Counted from the stretch's first letter, positions 1 through 8,977 are shown. The stretch is 64,000 nucleotides of DNA from CBDAQA01 sp965247815 (GCA_965247815.1 CBDFHW010000029.1:1-64000); one strand, 5' to 3'. The notes: generated by a model from the sequence alone, not told the origin. A program made the numbers and translations.

Positions 1-1584
1 AGCGCGCGCCACGGCCGGGTCAGCGCCCAGTGCAGCACCGGGGCATAGCCGCGCTGAATGCCGTGCTGGATGACCTGCAGGAAGCGGTTGCCGTGCTCGG
101 TCTCGGTGCGCGGCAGGATGCGGCTGGCGAGGAACGGCACGATGGTCAGCGACACCAGCAGCGAGCCCGCGACCGTGCCGAATACCGCGACCGGCAGCGA
201 GCGGACGAACTTGCCCGACCCCTCCGGCAGGAAAGCGAGCGGCAGGAATGCCAGCAACAGCACGAAGGTGCAGCCGAGCACCGCGACCGCGATCTGGCGG
301 GTGCCCGCAATGGCGGCAGTGACGCGGTCCTCGCCCTCGCGCATCCGCCGCGCGATATTCTCGACGACGACGATCGAATCGTCGACGAGCAACCCGAGCG
401 CGATGATGAAGCCGCTGATCGCCAGCTGGTTGAGAGTGAAGCCCGAGAAGGCGAGCACCGCGCAGCCGATCGCCAGGCTAAGCGGCACCGAGACCATGAC
501 GACGAGGCTGGAGCGGAAGCCGAGCGGCAGCAGCGTCAGCAGCACCAGCGCCAGTGCGATCGCGAAATCGCGGCTGAGGTTGGCGAGCTTGGTGGAGATG
601 TCGAACGACTGGTCGAAGCCTACCTCCAGCCGCACGTCGGGCGGCAGCTGCGCACGGAAGGACTGCGCGGCGAGCAGGGCGTTCTTCTCGATGTCGAGGA
701 CGTTGAGCCCGTCCTTCTGGGTCATCGTCACCCAGATCGCGCGCTTGCCGTTGTAACGCGCGAGATAGGGCTGCTCCTCGGTTGCCCAGCCGACGGTGGC
801 GACGTCGCGGACCCGGACGACGCGCCCCGCCGCCGGCCCGGCATCGGCGCGCAGCGGCACCGCGGCGACCTCGGCGACGGAGCGGAAGGCGCCGCCTGCC
901 TCGACGTTATAGCGCTGGTCGCCCGACTGGACCGCGCCCGGCGGCAGGTCGGCACCGCCGTTCCTGAGCGCGTCGGTGATCGTCGTCAGCGGCAGCCCGA
1001 GCTGCGCCAGCTTGCCCGAGTCGACCGCGACCCGCACCTCGGGCACCGGCAGGCCCCAGACCTGGGTGCCGCGCACGCCGGAGACCTGGTTGAGGCGCTC
1101 GCGCAGGTCCTTGGCGATCTTCTCCAGCCGCCGGTAGGAGGCGGTATCGCTCACCAGCGCGAACTGCAGCACCGCCGCCTCGGTGGTCCGGAAGCGCTTG
1201 TATTCGAGCGGCTGCAGCGATGCAGGCAGGCTGCCGCGCAGCGCGTTCACCTCGCGCACGACGTCGTTGTAATGGCCCTCCGGATCGCTATCCCATGAGA
1301 ACTCTGCGGCGATGACCGCCGAGCTGTCGGTCGAGGTCGACGAGACGAAATTGATGCCGTCGAGGCCCTGGAGGATGTCCTCGATCGGGCGCGACACGGT
1401 CTGCTCCATGTCGGACGGGTCGGCCCCGGGCTGGGTGGCGACGACGACCACCACCGGCCCGGTGAAGTGCGGATCGACCGAGCGCGGGATACCGATGAAA
1501 GCCGACACGCCGATCGCAGTCAGCAGCGCGAACAGCACCAGCGTGATCTGCCAGCGCCTGCACCGCGAAATCGATGATGTTCAC
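1..1584 (-). CDS. RND-family efflux permease, 3' part outside window, frameshifted near its start
   Basis: Inner-membrane proton-driven efflux pump of the AcrB/MexB/CusA superfamily; it would work with the adaptor encoded just upstream. On the minus strand the frame runs open from about 1556 to the window edge. It contains a first membrane helix followed by the periplasmic porter start, a PxVxVxxxxPGADP-like segment, and the TM4 signature GLLVDDSIVVVEN with the two adjacent aspartates of the proton relay (around 355-400). The GTG start at 1584 overlaps the adaptor stop (GTGA), and its first codons read VNIIDFAVQ. That frame fails after CAG at 1558; dropping one C of the pair at 1557-1558 restores RWQITLVLFALL and the long frame. 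The break could be a sequencing error or a real mutation. Only the N-terminal half of the protein is in the window. Confidence 0.85.
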
Positions 1585-2621
1585 TTGGAGACCGTCACCA
1601 TGGTCCCGTCGCGCAGCCGGTCGACGGCGGTACGCGCGACCTGTTCGCCGGCGCGCAGCCCGGCGGTGACCGTGATGCCGCCGTCGCCAAGGTCGCCGAG
1701 CTGGATCATGCGCGCCGCGACCGTGCCGCTGCCGGGCCGGTAGACGTAGACGAAGCCCTCGCCGGCGCGTGCCGCGAACACCGCGCTGGCGGGCACGACC
1801 ACCGGTCCTGCCACAGCCGGGCCAGCGCCGGTCGCCAGCTGCGCATTGCCGATCAGGCCCGAGCGCATGCCGGGCAGCGCGGGCAGGCGCAGTTCGACCT
1901 GGAAGGTGCCGGTGCGGTCGTCGCCGCGCGCGCCGATCTCGCTGACCTGCGCCGAGATCGGTGCAGGCGACAGCGCGGGCAAGGTTACCGCGGCGCGCGT
2001 GCCCGGGCGGAGTCGCGCGAGGTCCTCGTCGCTGACCGGCAGGCGCAGCACATAGCCGCTGGCCAGTTCGCCGATGGTGATGACCGGCGTGCCGACAGCG
2101 ACGATCTGACCCGGCTCGGCCGCGCGGCGCAGCACGACGCCCGCGGCGGGCGAAACGATGCGCCCGAGGCGCGCGTCGAACCCGGTCTGCGTTACCCGGG
2201 CGCGCGCCGCGACGGCGGCCGCATCGGCGCTCTCCATCCGTGACCGCGTCACCCAGCCTTTGCCGAGCAGCGCTGCCATGCGCTGGCGGTCGGCCTCGGT
2301 CCGCACGGCCTCGGCGCGGGCCGATGCGGTGGCGGCGTCGAGGCCGGTCGGGTCGAGCCGCGCCAGCATCTGCCCGGCGGCAACCGCCTGACCCTCGAGC
2401 ACGTTGATCGCTGCAATCCGGCCGGGTGTGCTGAAGCCGAGCTGGGTCTCGCGCTTGAGGCGGACGGTGCCGGTAATCGCGATCGTGCCGGTGCCGCTGG
2501 CGGGGGCAGCGGTGGCCAGTGATACGGTCATGCGCTCGGGCGCGGCAACGGGCGGCGCGCCCGACTTGCTGCACGCGGCAAGCATCAGCATCGCCGCCAG
2601 ACCTGCCGCCCCCGCGCGCAT
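1581..2621 (-). CDS. RND efflux periplasmic adaptor (HlyD/AcrA-type) lipoprotein
   Basis: Membrane-fusion protein that links an inner-membrane RND pump to an outer-membrane channel. The 346-residue product opens with a lipoprotein signal (MLMLAAC, lipidated Cys at residue 17). Next come a lipoyl-like segment (LEGQAVAAGQMLARLDP, about residues 75-92), a helical hairpin rich in Ala, Arg and Glu, the second lipoyl half (SPAAGVVLRRAAEPGQIV) and C-terminal beta-barrel and membrane-proximal strands ending GTMVTVSK. Order and length fit AcrA/MexA-like adaptors. It is translationally coupled to the permease (stop and GTG start overlap). The specific substrate cannot be read from the sequence. Codon use is strongly GC-rich, like the rest of block 1. 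Confidence 0.88.
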   Translation of the reverse strand: MRAGAAGLAAMLMLAACSKSGAPPVAAPERMTVSLATAAPASGTGTIAITGTVRLKRETQLGFSTPGRIAAINVLEGQAVAAGQMLARLDPTGLDAATASARAEAVRTEADRQRMAALLGKGWVTRSRMESADAAAVAARARVTQTGFDARLGRIVSPAAGVVLRRAAEPGQIVAVGTPVITIGELASGYVLRLPVSDEDLARLRPGTRAAVTLPALSPAPISAQVSEIGARGDDRTGTFQVELRLPALPGMRSGLIGNAQLATGAGPAVAGPVVVPASAVFAARAGEGFVYVYRPGSGTVAARMIQLGDLGDGGITVTAGLRAGEQVARTAVDRLRDGTMVTVSK

Positions 2622-2724
2622 TCTCTACCCCCAAGGCCCGCTGATCGGAGCGAACGATTGCCACCGATTTGATTGGCACTCAGCTTTTATGAGCGGCGCT
2701 CGAATAGCGCAAGGGCGACGGGTG

Positions 2725-3039
2725 CTACGAAGCGTCGCGCCGCGGCAGCCAGCGGAAATAATCGCTGAACCGCCGGTGCCGTTGCAGCCCGAATTCGGTG
2801 ATCTTGCCGGCGCGGGGATAGCGGCGCTTCCACCGCACATAACGCTGCCGCGCCCACAGCGAGTTGCGCAGGACCAGCGCCAGACCGGCCCCGAACAGCA
2901 CCAGGCCGACCGGAAACGGCACCGGCAGCGGGGCACCGATCAGTGGCCCGACCAGCATCAGCACGACGCCAAAGCCCAGCTGTGCGACGCGCACCGGCTC
3001 GCTGCGAACGAGCATTCGAAGAAAGCTGAGCCTGGCCAC
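2725..3039 (-). CDS. Small membrane protein, conserved-hypothetical type
   Basis: A 104-residue protein with two adjacent hydrophobic segments (about residues 17-60: LGFGVVLMLVGPLIGAPL, then GLVLFGAGLALVL) and a basic, aromatic C-terminal tail (RQRYVRWKRRYPRAGKITEF). This resembles short two-helix membrane proteins often found in sphingomonads, but no function is recognised. It lies about 100 bases upstream of the efflux operon on the same strand and is divergent from the YifB gene. The frame and codon bias fit its neighbours, so it is probably real. Confidence 0.6.
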   Translation of the reverse strand: MARLSFLRMLVRSEPVRVAQLGFGVVLMLVGPLIGAPLPVPFPVGLVLFGAGLALVLRNSLWARQRYVRWKRRYPRAGKITEFGLQRHRRFSDYFRWLPRRDAS

Positions 3040-3134
3040 GGGGCGCGCATAAGCAGGTGATTTGTCGCAAATACGGCGGCGCTTGAACCGTTGCGCCGGA
3101 CCGTTAAGGTCGGCGCCGGGGCAGGGGGATTTAC

Positions 3135-4643
3135 ATGGTTGCGCACGTCGGAACGGTCGCGTTCCTCGGTCTGGAGGCGCGCACTGTCGACGTGCAGGTG
3201 CAGATCGCCGGCACCAATCCGAACTTCAATATCGTCGGCCTGCCCGACAAGGCGGTGAAGGAAAGCCGTGAGCGCGTGCAGGCGACGTTGGATGCCATCG
3301 GCCTGTCGCTGCCGCCGCGCCGGATCACGGTCAATCTGTCGCCCGCCGACCTGCCCAAGGAAGGCTCGCACTACGATCTGCCGATCGCGCTCGGACTGCT
3401 GGCGGCGATGGGCATGGTCGATACCGAGATGCTGGCCGGCTATGTCGCGGTCGGCGAACTCGGCCTCGACGGACGCTTGGCGCCGGTGCCGGGCGTGCTG
3501 CTCGCGGCGATGCACGCGGCGAGCCTGAATCTGGGGCTGATCTGTCCAGGCAGCCAGGGCGGCGAGGCGGCATGGGCGGGCGAGGTCGAGGTGCTCGCCG
3601 CGCCCGACCTGCTGGCGCTGGTCAATCACCTGAAGGGCACGCAGCTATTGTCGGCCCCGGTGCGGACGATGGCGGAGGCGGTGTTCCGGGGCCCCGACCT
3701 GCAGGAGATCAAGGGGCAGGAAACCGCCAAGCGCGCGCTGGAGATCGCGGCGGCAGGCGGTCACAATCTGCTGATGAGCGGCCCGCCAGGGTCGGGCAAG
3801 TCGCTGCTGGCCGCCGCGCTGCCCGGCATACTGCCGCCGATGACCGCGGGTGAGGCGCTCGAAGTGTCGATGGTCGCGTCGATGGCGGGGGAACTGGAGG
3901 GCGGGCGGCTGCTGCGCGCGCGGCCATTCCGCAGCCCCCATCACTCGGCGTCGATGCCGGCGCTGGTCGGCGGCGGCGCGCGGGCGCGGCCGGGGGAAGT
4001 CAGCCTCGCGCACCTCGGCGTGCTGTTCCTCGACGAACTGCCGGAATTTCCGCGCGGCGTCCTCGATTCGCTGCGCCAGCCGCTGGAGACGGGGCAGGTC
4101 TCGGTCGCGCGCGCCGCGATGCACGTCACCTATCCGGCGCGCGTCCAGCTGATCGCCGCGATGAACCCGTGCCGCTGCGGCTATCTCGGCGATGCAAGCC
4201 TCGCCTGCAGCCGCGCGCCGAAATGCGCCGCCGACTATCAGGCGCGGGTGTCGGGGCCGCTGCTCGACCGCATCGACCTGCACGTCGACGTCGCGGCGGT
4301 CAGCGCCGCCGACCTCAGCCTGCCGCCGCCCGCCGAGACCAGCGCGCAGGTCGCGGCCCGGGTCGCGGTCGCGCGCGCCGTCCAGACCGCGCGCTATGCG
4401 GGCACCAAGGTACGGTCGAATGCCGAAGCCGACGGCAAGTTGCTGGAGGGTGTCGCGACGCCCGATGCGGCTGGGGCGAAACTCCTGACCCAGGCGACAC
4501 AGGCGATGCGGCTGTCGGCGCGCGGCTATCACCGGGTGCTGCGTGTCGCGCGCACGCTGGCCGACATGGCGGGGGCGGAAGACATCGGCCGCATCCACAT
4601 CGCGGAGGCGCTCAGCTACCGGCGGCTGGCACCGGTGAATTGA
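3135..4643 (+). CDS. YifB/ComM family Mg-chelatase-like AAA+ ATPase
   Basis: Hexameric-helicase-type AAA+ protein of the YifB/ComM family; ComM promotes branch migration during natural transformation. The 502-residue length is typical. The N-terminal ChlI-like domain (residues 1 to about 190) includes NIVGLPDKAVKESRERV. The AAA core has Walker A GPPGSGKS near residues 215-222, Walker B VLFLDELPEF near 300, and the family's C-rich signature AMNPCRCGYLGD followed by CxxxxxKC. A C-terminal Mg-chelatase domain ends ALSYRRLAPVN. The ATG at 3135 gives the canonical MVAHVGTVAFLGLEA start. It stands alone with no obvious competence neighbours. Confidence 0.95.
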   Translation: MVAHVGTVAFLGLEARTVDVQVQIAGTNPNFNIVGLPDKAVKESRERVQATLDAIGLSLPPRRITVNLSPADLPKEGSHYDLPIALGLLAAMGMVDTEMLAGYVAVGELGLDGRLAPVPGVLLAAMHAASLNLGLICPGSQGGEAAWAGEVEVLAAPDLLALVNHLKGTQLLSAPVRTMAEAVFRGPDLQEIKGQETAKRALEIAAAGGHNLLMSGPPGSGKSLLAAALPGILPPMTAGEALEVSMVASMAGELEGGRLLRARPFRSPHHSASMPALVGGGARARPGEVSLAHLGVLFLDELPEFPRGVLDSLRQPLETGQVSVARAAMHVTYPARVQLIAAMNPCRCGYLGDASLACSRAPKCAADYQARVSGPLLDRIDLHVDVAAVSAADLSLPPPAETSAQVAARVAVARAVQTARYAGTKVRSNAEADGKLLEGVATPDAAGAKLLTQATQAMRLSARGYHRVLRVARTLADMAGAEDIGRIHIAEALSYRRLAPVN

Positions 4644-4663
4644 AGCGCACGGGGGGCAGCAAC

Positions 4664-5161
4664 ATGGACAAGACAACGACGCAATGGGGCCTGGAGCCGT
4701 TCCGCAAGTTCGCAACCTTCTCAGGTCGCGCGCCACGGGCGGAGTATTGGTACTTCTATCTGCTGTACGTGCTCGTCGGGATCCCGGCGAACTTCATCGA
4801 TCGGGCAACCGGCGCGGGCTATGCCAGCGGCGCGCTTTTGCTGGTCTTCGCCCTGCCGTTCGTGGCTGTCGCAGTCCGTCGCATCCATGACGGCGGACGC
4901 AGCGGCTGGTGGTTGATGCTGCCCATTGCGGGCGGCGCGATCGCGGGCGTTGGCTTTGGGGTCGCGATGGGCCGGCAGGGCGATGTCTATCCAGGCCTGA
5001 CCGGCCTGCCTTTGATGGTTGTGTGGTTTGGCGGGCTCGTTGCGTTCGGCATGGGCCTGATCCTGTTGATCTGGCTGATCGGCAAAGGCACCGACGGCCC
5101 CAACCGCTTCGGCCCGGATCCGCTCGATCGCGGCGATGACATTGCAGGGGTGTTCGACTGA
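4664..5161 (+). CDS. DUF805 family membrane protein (first of two)
   Basis: Inner-membrane protein of the DUF805 (YhaH-like) family, of unknown biochemical role. The ATG at 4664 is preceded by a purine-rich GGGGGGCAGCAAC stretch and gives 165 residues. Family marks are a starting EPFRKFATFSGRAPRAEYW block, RRIHDGGRSGWW after the second helix and the terminal GPNRFGPDPL motif. About four hydrophobic segments are visible. A second DUF805 gene with the same motifs follows 119 bases downstream, pointing to a local duplication. The frame continues far upstream of this ATG through the end of the YifB gene, but that part is out-of-frame reading and is not coding. Confidence 0.88.
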   Translation: MDKTTTQWGLEPFRKFATFSGRAPRAEYWYFYLLYVLVGIPANFIDRATGAGYASGALLLVFALPFVAVAVRRIHDGGRSGWWLMLPIAGGAIAGVGFGVAMGRQGDVYPGLTGLPLMVVWFGGLVAFGMGLILLIWLIGKGTDGPNRFGPDPLDRGDDIAGVFD

Positions 5162-5280
5162 GGCAGGCGGCACCATCGGCTTTCGGCTCCGCGCGGTGCC
5201 GGAGCGCGCGCATTCACAAGGTCGCGGGTTTGAGCTAGCCTCGGGCAGCGCCGGTTTACCAGTGCGCGGGGGACAGCGAC

Positions 5281-5685
5281 ATGGACAGGCCAGCGACGTT
5301 CTGGATGATGGAGCCGTTGCGCAAATACGCGACGTTTTCGGGGCGTGCACGGCGCGCGGAGTATTGGTGGTTCGCGCTCGGCTATCTGATCGTGCTGACG
5401 GTCGCGAGTGTGATCGACGGCGTGCTCGGCACCGGCCTCGGAATGGGTATCGGCATTTTGTACGTTGTGGTCGTGCTGGCGGTGTTCATTCCGTCGCTGT
5501 CGGTCACTGTCCGGCGGCTGCATGACTTGGACAAGTCGGGCTGGTGGATGCTGCTGACGTTCGTGCCGCTGATCGGCGCGATCGTGCTGCTGATCTGGTT
5601 CTGCACCCAGGGAACGGCCGGCCCAAACCGCTTCGGGGCCGACCCGCTCGACCCGGCCGGCGACGTTGCCGAGGTGTTCAGCTAG
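5281..5685 (+). CDS. DUF805 family membrane protein (second of two)
   Basis: A 134-residue DUF805 protein with MEPLRKYATFSGRARRAEYW, VRRLHDLDKSGWW and GPNRFGADPLDPAGDVAEVF. It is shorter than its upstream paralogue because it lacks most of the loop between the last two helices. It starts at an ATG just after GGGGGACAGCGAC, nearly the same leader as the upstream copy, so the duplication included the ribosome-binding region. Its stop overlaps the stop of the convergent YggS gene by four bases. Confidence 0.88.
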   Translation: MDRPATFWMMEPLRKYATFSGRARRAEYWWFALGYLIVLTVASVIDGVLGTGLGMGIGILYVVVVLAVFIPSLSVTVRRLHDLDKSGWWMLLTFVPLIGAIVLLIWFCTQGTAGPNRFGADPLDPAGDVAEVFS

Positions 5686-6353
5686 GCGCGCGCGCCTAAC
5701 AGCGCGCTGCCGACGCGGACATGCGTCGCGCCGAGCATGACCGCCGCCTCATAGTCCGACGACATGCCCATGCTGAGGCCAGGCAAATTGTGCTCGCGCG
5801 CCAGTTTCTGGAGGAGCGCGAAGAACGGCGCAGCCTCGATGCCCTCGGGGGGTACGCACATCAGGCCGGCAACCGGCAGACCGGCGGCGCGGGCGTGGTC
5901 GAGCAGAGTGGTCAGGCCGGGCAGCGCAACGCCGCCCTTCTGGGGCTCGTCGCCGACGTTGACCTGGATGTAGCAGTCGGGGCGCTTGCCGGTCTTCGCC
6001 ATCGCGGCGGCGAGTGCATCGACCAGCGATGGACGGTCGACGCTGTGGACCGCGTCGAACAGCGCGACCGCGTCGGCGGCCTTGTTGGACTGGAGCTGGC
6101 CGATCAGGTGGAGGCGGACGCCCGGCCAGCGCGCCAGCAGGTCGGGCCACTTGCCCTGCGCCTCCTGCACCCGGTTCTCGCCGAAATCGCGGGCGCCTGC
6201 CGCCAGCAGCGGCTCGATGGCTTCGGCGGCGTGGGTCTTCGACACCGCGATCAAGGTCACGTCGCCGGGGTCGCGCCCGGCGATGCGCGCGGTGCGGGCG
6301 ATGGTGTCGCCGATCTCGGCAAGACGGGCGGCGGCGCTGTCGTCGGTGTTCAT
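5682..6353 (-). CDS. YggS/PROSC family pyridoxal-phosphate-binding protein
   Basis: PLP homeostasis protein of the YggS/PLPBP family, a single-domain fold-type III TIM barrel that carries PLP but has no proven enzyme activity. The 223-residue product shows the PLP lysine in TLIAVSKTH (about residue 38), DFGENRVQEAQGKW, LHLIGQLQSNK and the C-terminal phosphate-binding LSMGMSSDYEAAV with VRVGSALLGAR. Length and motif order match the family. It is convergent with the second DUF805 gene and divergent from the ThiE-like gene, with only 23 bases between the two start codons. Confidence 0.95.
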   Translation of the reverse strand: MNTDDSAAARLAEIGDTIARTARIAGRDPGDVTLIAVSKTHAAEAIEPLLAAGARDFGENRVQEAQGKWPDLLARWPGVRLHLIGQLQSNKAADAVALFDAVHSVDRPSLVDALAAAMAKTGKRPDCYIQVNVGDEPQKGGVALPGLTTLLDHARAAGLPVAGLMCVPPEGIEAAPFFALLQKLAREHNLPGLSMGMSSDYEAAVMLGATHVRVGSALLGARA

Positions 6354-6376
6354 CGGTGGTGCTATAGGCCGGGCCG

Positions 6377-6838
6377 ATGCGCCGCCGCCAGCTTCCCGTG
6401 ATGTGGTTGTTCACCGATGCGCGGCTGGGTGACCTGGCGGCGGCCGTTGCGCGGCTGCCGCGCGGCGCTGGCGTCGTCCTGCGCCATCACGAACTGCCGC
6501 CCGCCGAACGGCGCGCGCTGGCAGCGCGACTGGCTGGACTTGCCGCGCGGCGCGGGCTGCTGCTGATCGACGAGCACGACCCGCGCATCGGCCGCGCGCA
6601 TGATCGCCCCGAGCTGATCGCGGCGCGGCGGCGTGGGGCGGCGCTGGTCTTCGTCTCGCCGGTGTTCGCGACCCGCACCCATCCCGGCGCGCGGACATTG
6701 GGTGCGGTGCGCTTCGGACTGCTGGTGCGGGACGCCCGGGTGCCAGTGGCGGCGCTGGGCGGGATGACTGCGGCGCGGTTCCGTCGGCTACGCCCGCTCG
6801 GGGCAGTCGCTTGGGGCGCAATCGACGCGTTCGCCTAG
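6377..6838 (+). CDS. Short ThiE/TenI-like thiamine phosphate synthase family protein
   Basis: A 153-residue protein with a truncated TIM-barrel pattern. WLFTDARL at the N-terminus matches the usual LYLVTD start, GLLLIDEHD stands in for the substrate-loop strand, and VFVSPVFATRTHPGA matches the pyrophosphate or phosphate loop seen as GPVFxTxTK in ThiE. VAALGGMTAARF and AWGAIDAF match the C-terminal AIGGI and VAVISA strands. ThiE joins HMP-PP to thiazole phosphate, but this protein is about 50 residues shorter, and the canonical DD and lysine positions are hard to place. It may therefore be a TenI-like or otherwise altered relative. Confidence 0.75.
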   Translation: MRRRQLPVMWLFTDARLGDLAAAVARLPRGAGVVLRHHELPPAERRALAARLAGLAARRGLLLIDEHDPRIGRAHDRPELIAARRRGAALVFVSPVFATRTHPGARTLGAVRFGLLVRDARVPVAALGGMTAARFRRLRPLGAVAWGAIDAFA

Positions 6839-6847
6839 AAAGCGCCC

Positions 6848-7588
6848 TTAGAACGCGAACGCCGTGCCGAGGTAGACCGAACTGTCCGGCCGGTCGGTGT
6901 CGAGAATGCTCGGCGACACCGGCGCGAGCTTGTAGCGGACGCCGCCGTTGAGCGACAGGCGCGGCCCGATCGAATACGCGCCGCCGAGGTCGACCGAGTA
7001 GCGGCGCTCCAGCGGCGACAACAGTAGCGGCGAGCCGGTTTCGGCCGCGAGCTGCAGCGCCGTCTTCCAGTTGCGGCCGCGATAGCTGAGGCTCGCGTCG
7101 ACCGCCTCGCGGTGGTTTGGCCCGAGCGCGGTGACCGGCGCCTCGAGGCGCGAATAGCCGCCGGCAACGGCAAAGCCGCGCCAGCCGACCGACAGGCCGA
7201 CGTTGTAGGCGGCGGGCGCGACCGAGAAGCTTTCGACAGCGGCAACGCGGGTCGGATCGACCACGGGTGCGGCGGCGACCCGCGAGGTCACGCCGACAGT
7301 CAGAGCACGGCGGCTGCCGGGCTGCCCCGACGGCGTGAAGCGGAAGGCACGCTCGACGGTATCGACACGCGCGGTGGAGGCCCCGCGGCCCGGCGCGGTA
7401 AAGGTGAAGCGCGCACTTTCGACGAGCGGATTGAACGGCGTGATAGCACGGTCATTGTCGAGCGAAAACTGGACCTTGGGAGCGTGACGCGCAGGCATTT
7501 TGCCCGCGATGGCGGCATGCGGAATCGCCAGCGCAATGGCTGCCGCGATGCCGGTCAATCCGGCGGTCCGAAGTGCACCCCTGTTCAT
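6848..7588 (-). CDS. Exported protein, probably outer-membrane beta-barrel
   Basis: A 246-residue protein with a clear Sec signal (GLTGIAAAIALAIPHAAIA, cleavage near residue 28). The C-terminal half alternates polar and hydrophobic residues (YNVGLSVGWRGFAVAGGYS, WKTALQLAAETG, YSVDLGGAYSIG, LSLNGGVRYKL) and the last residue is Phe in VYLGTAFAF. This is the usual terminal signature for BAM-inserted barrels. No specific family is recognised. The product is convergent with the ThiE-like gene, with nine bases between the stop codons. Confidence 0.65.
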   Translation of the reverse strand: MNRGALRTAGLTGIAAAIALAIPHAAIAGKMPARHAPKVQFSLDNDRAITPFNPLVESARFTFTAPGRGASTARVDTVERAFRFTPSGQPGSRRALTVGVTSRVAAAPVVDPTRVAAVESFSVAPAAYNVGLSVGWRGFAVAGGYSRLEAPVTALGPNHREAVDASLSYRGRNWKTALQLAAETGSPLLLSPLERRYSVDLGGAYSIGPRLSLNGGVRYKLAPVSPSILDTDRPDSSVYLGTAFAF

Positions 7589-7814
7589 AGGTTCTGCTCA
7601 CCTATCAGGCGAATCGCGCCTGCCCAATAGATAACGACCCAAGATGAAAAAAGTCCTCGCTTTGCCGCACGATTGTGGTGCGCGGCACACAGTCGCGGGC
7701 CCCGGCCAGGACTTGCGGGCCCGATTCACCGAATCGTCACGGCCCTTTGCGCCAGCGTCGTCGTTCCCTATAAGCCGCCCGGATAGGCCAAGGCCAGTTT
7801 TTCGGGAGTCGGCG

Positions 7815-8198
7815 ATGGGTGTGTTTCGGGCGACGATGCTGGTGGCGGCCGCGGGGCTGGCGCTGGCGGCCTGCGGGCACAAGGACAAGAAGGTCAAGTC
7901 GGCCGGGACGCTCGCCCCGGCGCGGATCGCGACCATCGGCGTCAACTCCTACCTGTGGCAGGCAACGCTCGAGACGCTCGGCTTCATGCCGCTCGCCACA
8001 GTCGATTCGAACGGCGGCGTCATCGTTACCGACTGGTACGCCAGCCCGAACACGCCGAACGAGCGCGTCAAGGTATCGGTCGCCATTCTCGACACCGAAC
8101 TGCGCTCCGATGCGATCCGCGTCTCGGCGACGCGCCAGCAGGTCGGACCGAGCGGCTGGGTCGAGGCGACAGTGTCGATGAGAAAGATGTCGGGCTGA
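7815..8198 (+). CDS. DUF3576 lipoprotein, 3' end lost at a junction
   Basis: N-terminal lipoprotein signal MLVAAAGLALAACGHKDKK with the lipidated Cys near residue 20, followed by the DUF3576 body (IGVNSYLWQATLETLGFMPL, GGVIVTDWY, NERVKVSVAILD). DUF3576 proteins normally continue about 30 residues past the WV-A-V strand with a helical ending. Here recognisable similarity stops at WVEATV (about 8174) and a spurious SMRKMSG tail ends at a chance stop. The gene was cut where foreign DNA begins. The ATG at 7815 is chosen because it starts directly at the signal peptide; the frame is open further upstream but without signal-like sequence. Confidence 0.8.
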   Translation: MGVFRATMLVAAAGLALAACGHKDKKVKSAGTLAPARIATIGVNSYLWQATLETLGFMPLATVDSNGGVIVTDWYASPNTPNERVKVSVAILDTELRSDAIRVSATRQQVGPSGWVEATVSMRKMSG

Positions 8199-8359
8199 TT
8201 GCTGGCGTACACCGTTGTCTGCTTTGTGACAGGAACGGAGGACTTGTCCGCTGTGGCCTGCACAGCGCCCTTTGGCAGATGCCCGTTGATCCAATGTGAC
8301 TTTCCTGTGCCACAGTCGCCGATCACCACCACATAGCGCTGCTCGACCGGATGAGCCAT
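8170..8359 (-). CDS. P-loop GTPase-like protein, N-terminal piece only (eukaryote-like)
   Basis: From the ATG at 8359 (minus strand) about 62 residues read as the front of a Ras- or septin-like nucleotide-binding domain. They run MAHPVEQRYVVVIGDCGTGK with SHWIN (Walker A GDCGTGKS), then a loop with VTKQTTVY in the switch I position, then DIFLIDT in the DxxG/Walker B position. The frame leaves recognisable coding at the junction near 8170 and continues only as an out-of-frame read of the DUF3576 gene. The start is preceded by TGCTCTTACCAG and CTCTCCAG, which resemble 3' splice sites, so upstream exons may exist. The family cannot be fixed from this fragment. Confidence 0.5.
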
Positions 8360-8890
8360 GCTGGAGAGCGCGGAGGATGCGAAGGGCTGGTAAGAGCACA
8401 GGAAGACAACCGTGTGTGAGAAAAAATGTGCCACCGATGGGCCGTGTCGATTTGCATGCTCGCGCTGTCGTCAAGCTGCCTGCGACAAGGCGGAAGCAGC
8501 GGATGGCTGCAGGTAGTGACGACTCGACTCTGTTTACAGCTGCAGACGTGACCGACGCCAGCTCTCTCCAGTTCGGCAGGTCTCGTCTATCGCGTGCTGA
8601 CTCGACGGGAAACGAAGCGGAGGCGGCAGCGGGCACAGGCGGAGGGCAGGGACGGGAGCGGCGCACGCGATGGCAGGTGCGGGCGTCGGCGCACACGGCG
8701 AATCTGGCAAGGGCAGAGCAGCGGCTGAGTTCACAGTGGCACGGCGGTGCCAGCGCGCACGCCCAACCGCACTGTGCGCCGCACTGCACTACCACGCCCA
8801 CAGGCCAGGCAGGTCGCTCGCCGCGACGCGATGCGACCTACCCGGCGACGCGGGCTCGGCGCTGGGCCGAATGTGCCGTGCGATGTGCCG

Positions 8891-8950
8891 TACCAACGAA
8901 CAAACGAACAAGCGAACAAACGAACGAACGAACCAACGAACGAACGAATC
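8891..8950. repeat. Degenerate tetranucleotide microsatellite (CGAA/CAAA)
   Basis: About 60 bases consist of back-to-back CGAA, CAAA, CAAG and CCAA units. Tracts like this are common in eukaryotic genomes and rare in the flanking bacterial sequence. Confidence 0.9.
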
Positions 8951-8977
8951 GATTTTTCGATTTCTCGATTTCTCGAT
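8951..8977. repeat. Short tandem repeat of TTTCTCGAT
   Basis: Immediately after the CGAA tract come about three copies of a nine-base unit (TTTTTCGAT, TTCTCGAT, TTCTCGAT). It is low-complexity sequence with no coding signal. Confidence 0.75.

Noticed and set aside
30..1298. Long plus-strand open frame of 422 codons
   Set aside because: It is antisense to the RND permease, whose minus-strand frame has strong family motifs; the plus product is Arg/Gln-rich nonsense.
3645..4736. Long minus-strand open frame opposite YifB
   Set aside because: High GC leaves few stops in all frames; the plus frame has Walker and CRCGYLG motifs, the minus frame none.
8891..8977. Possible CRISPR-like repeat array
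   Set aside because: The units are contiguous four- and nine-base repeats without unique spacers.
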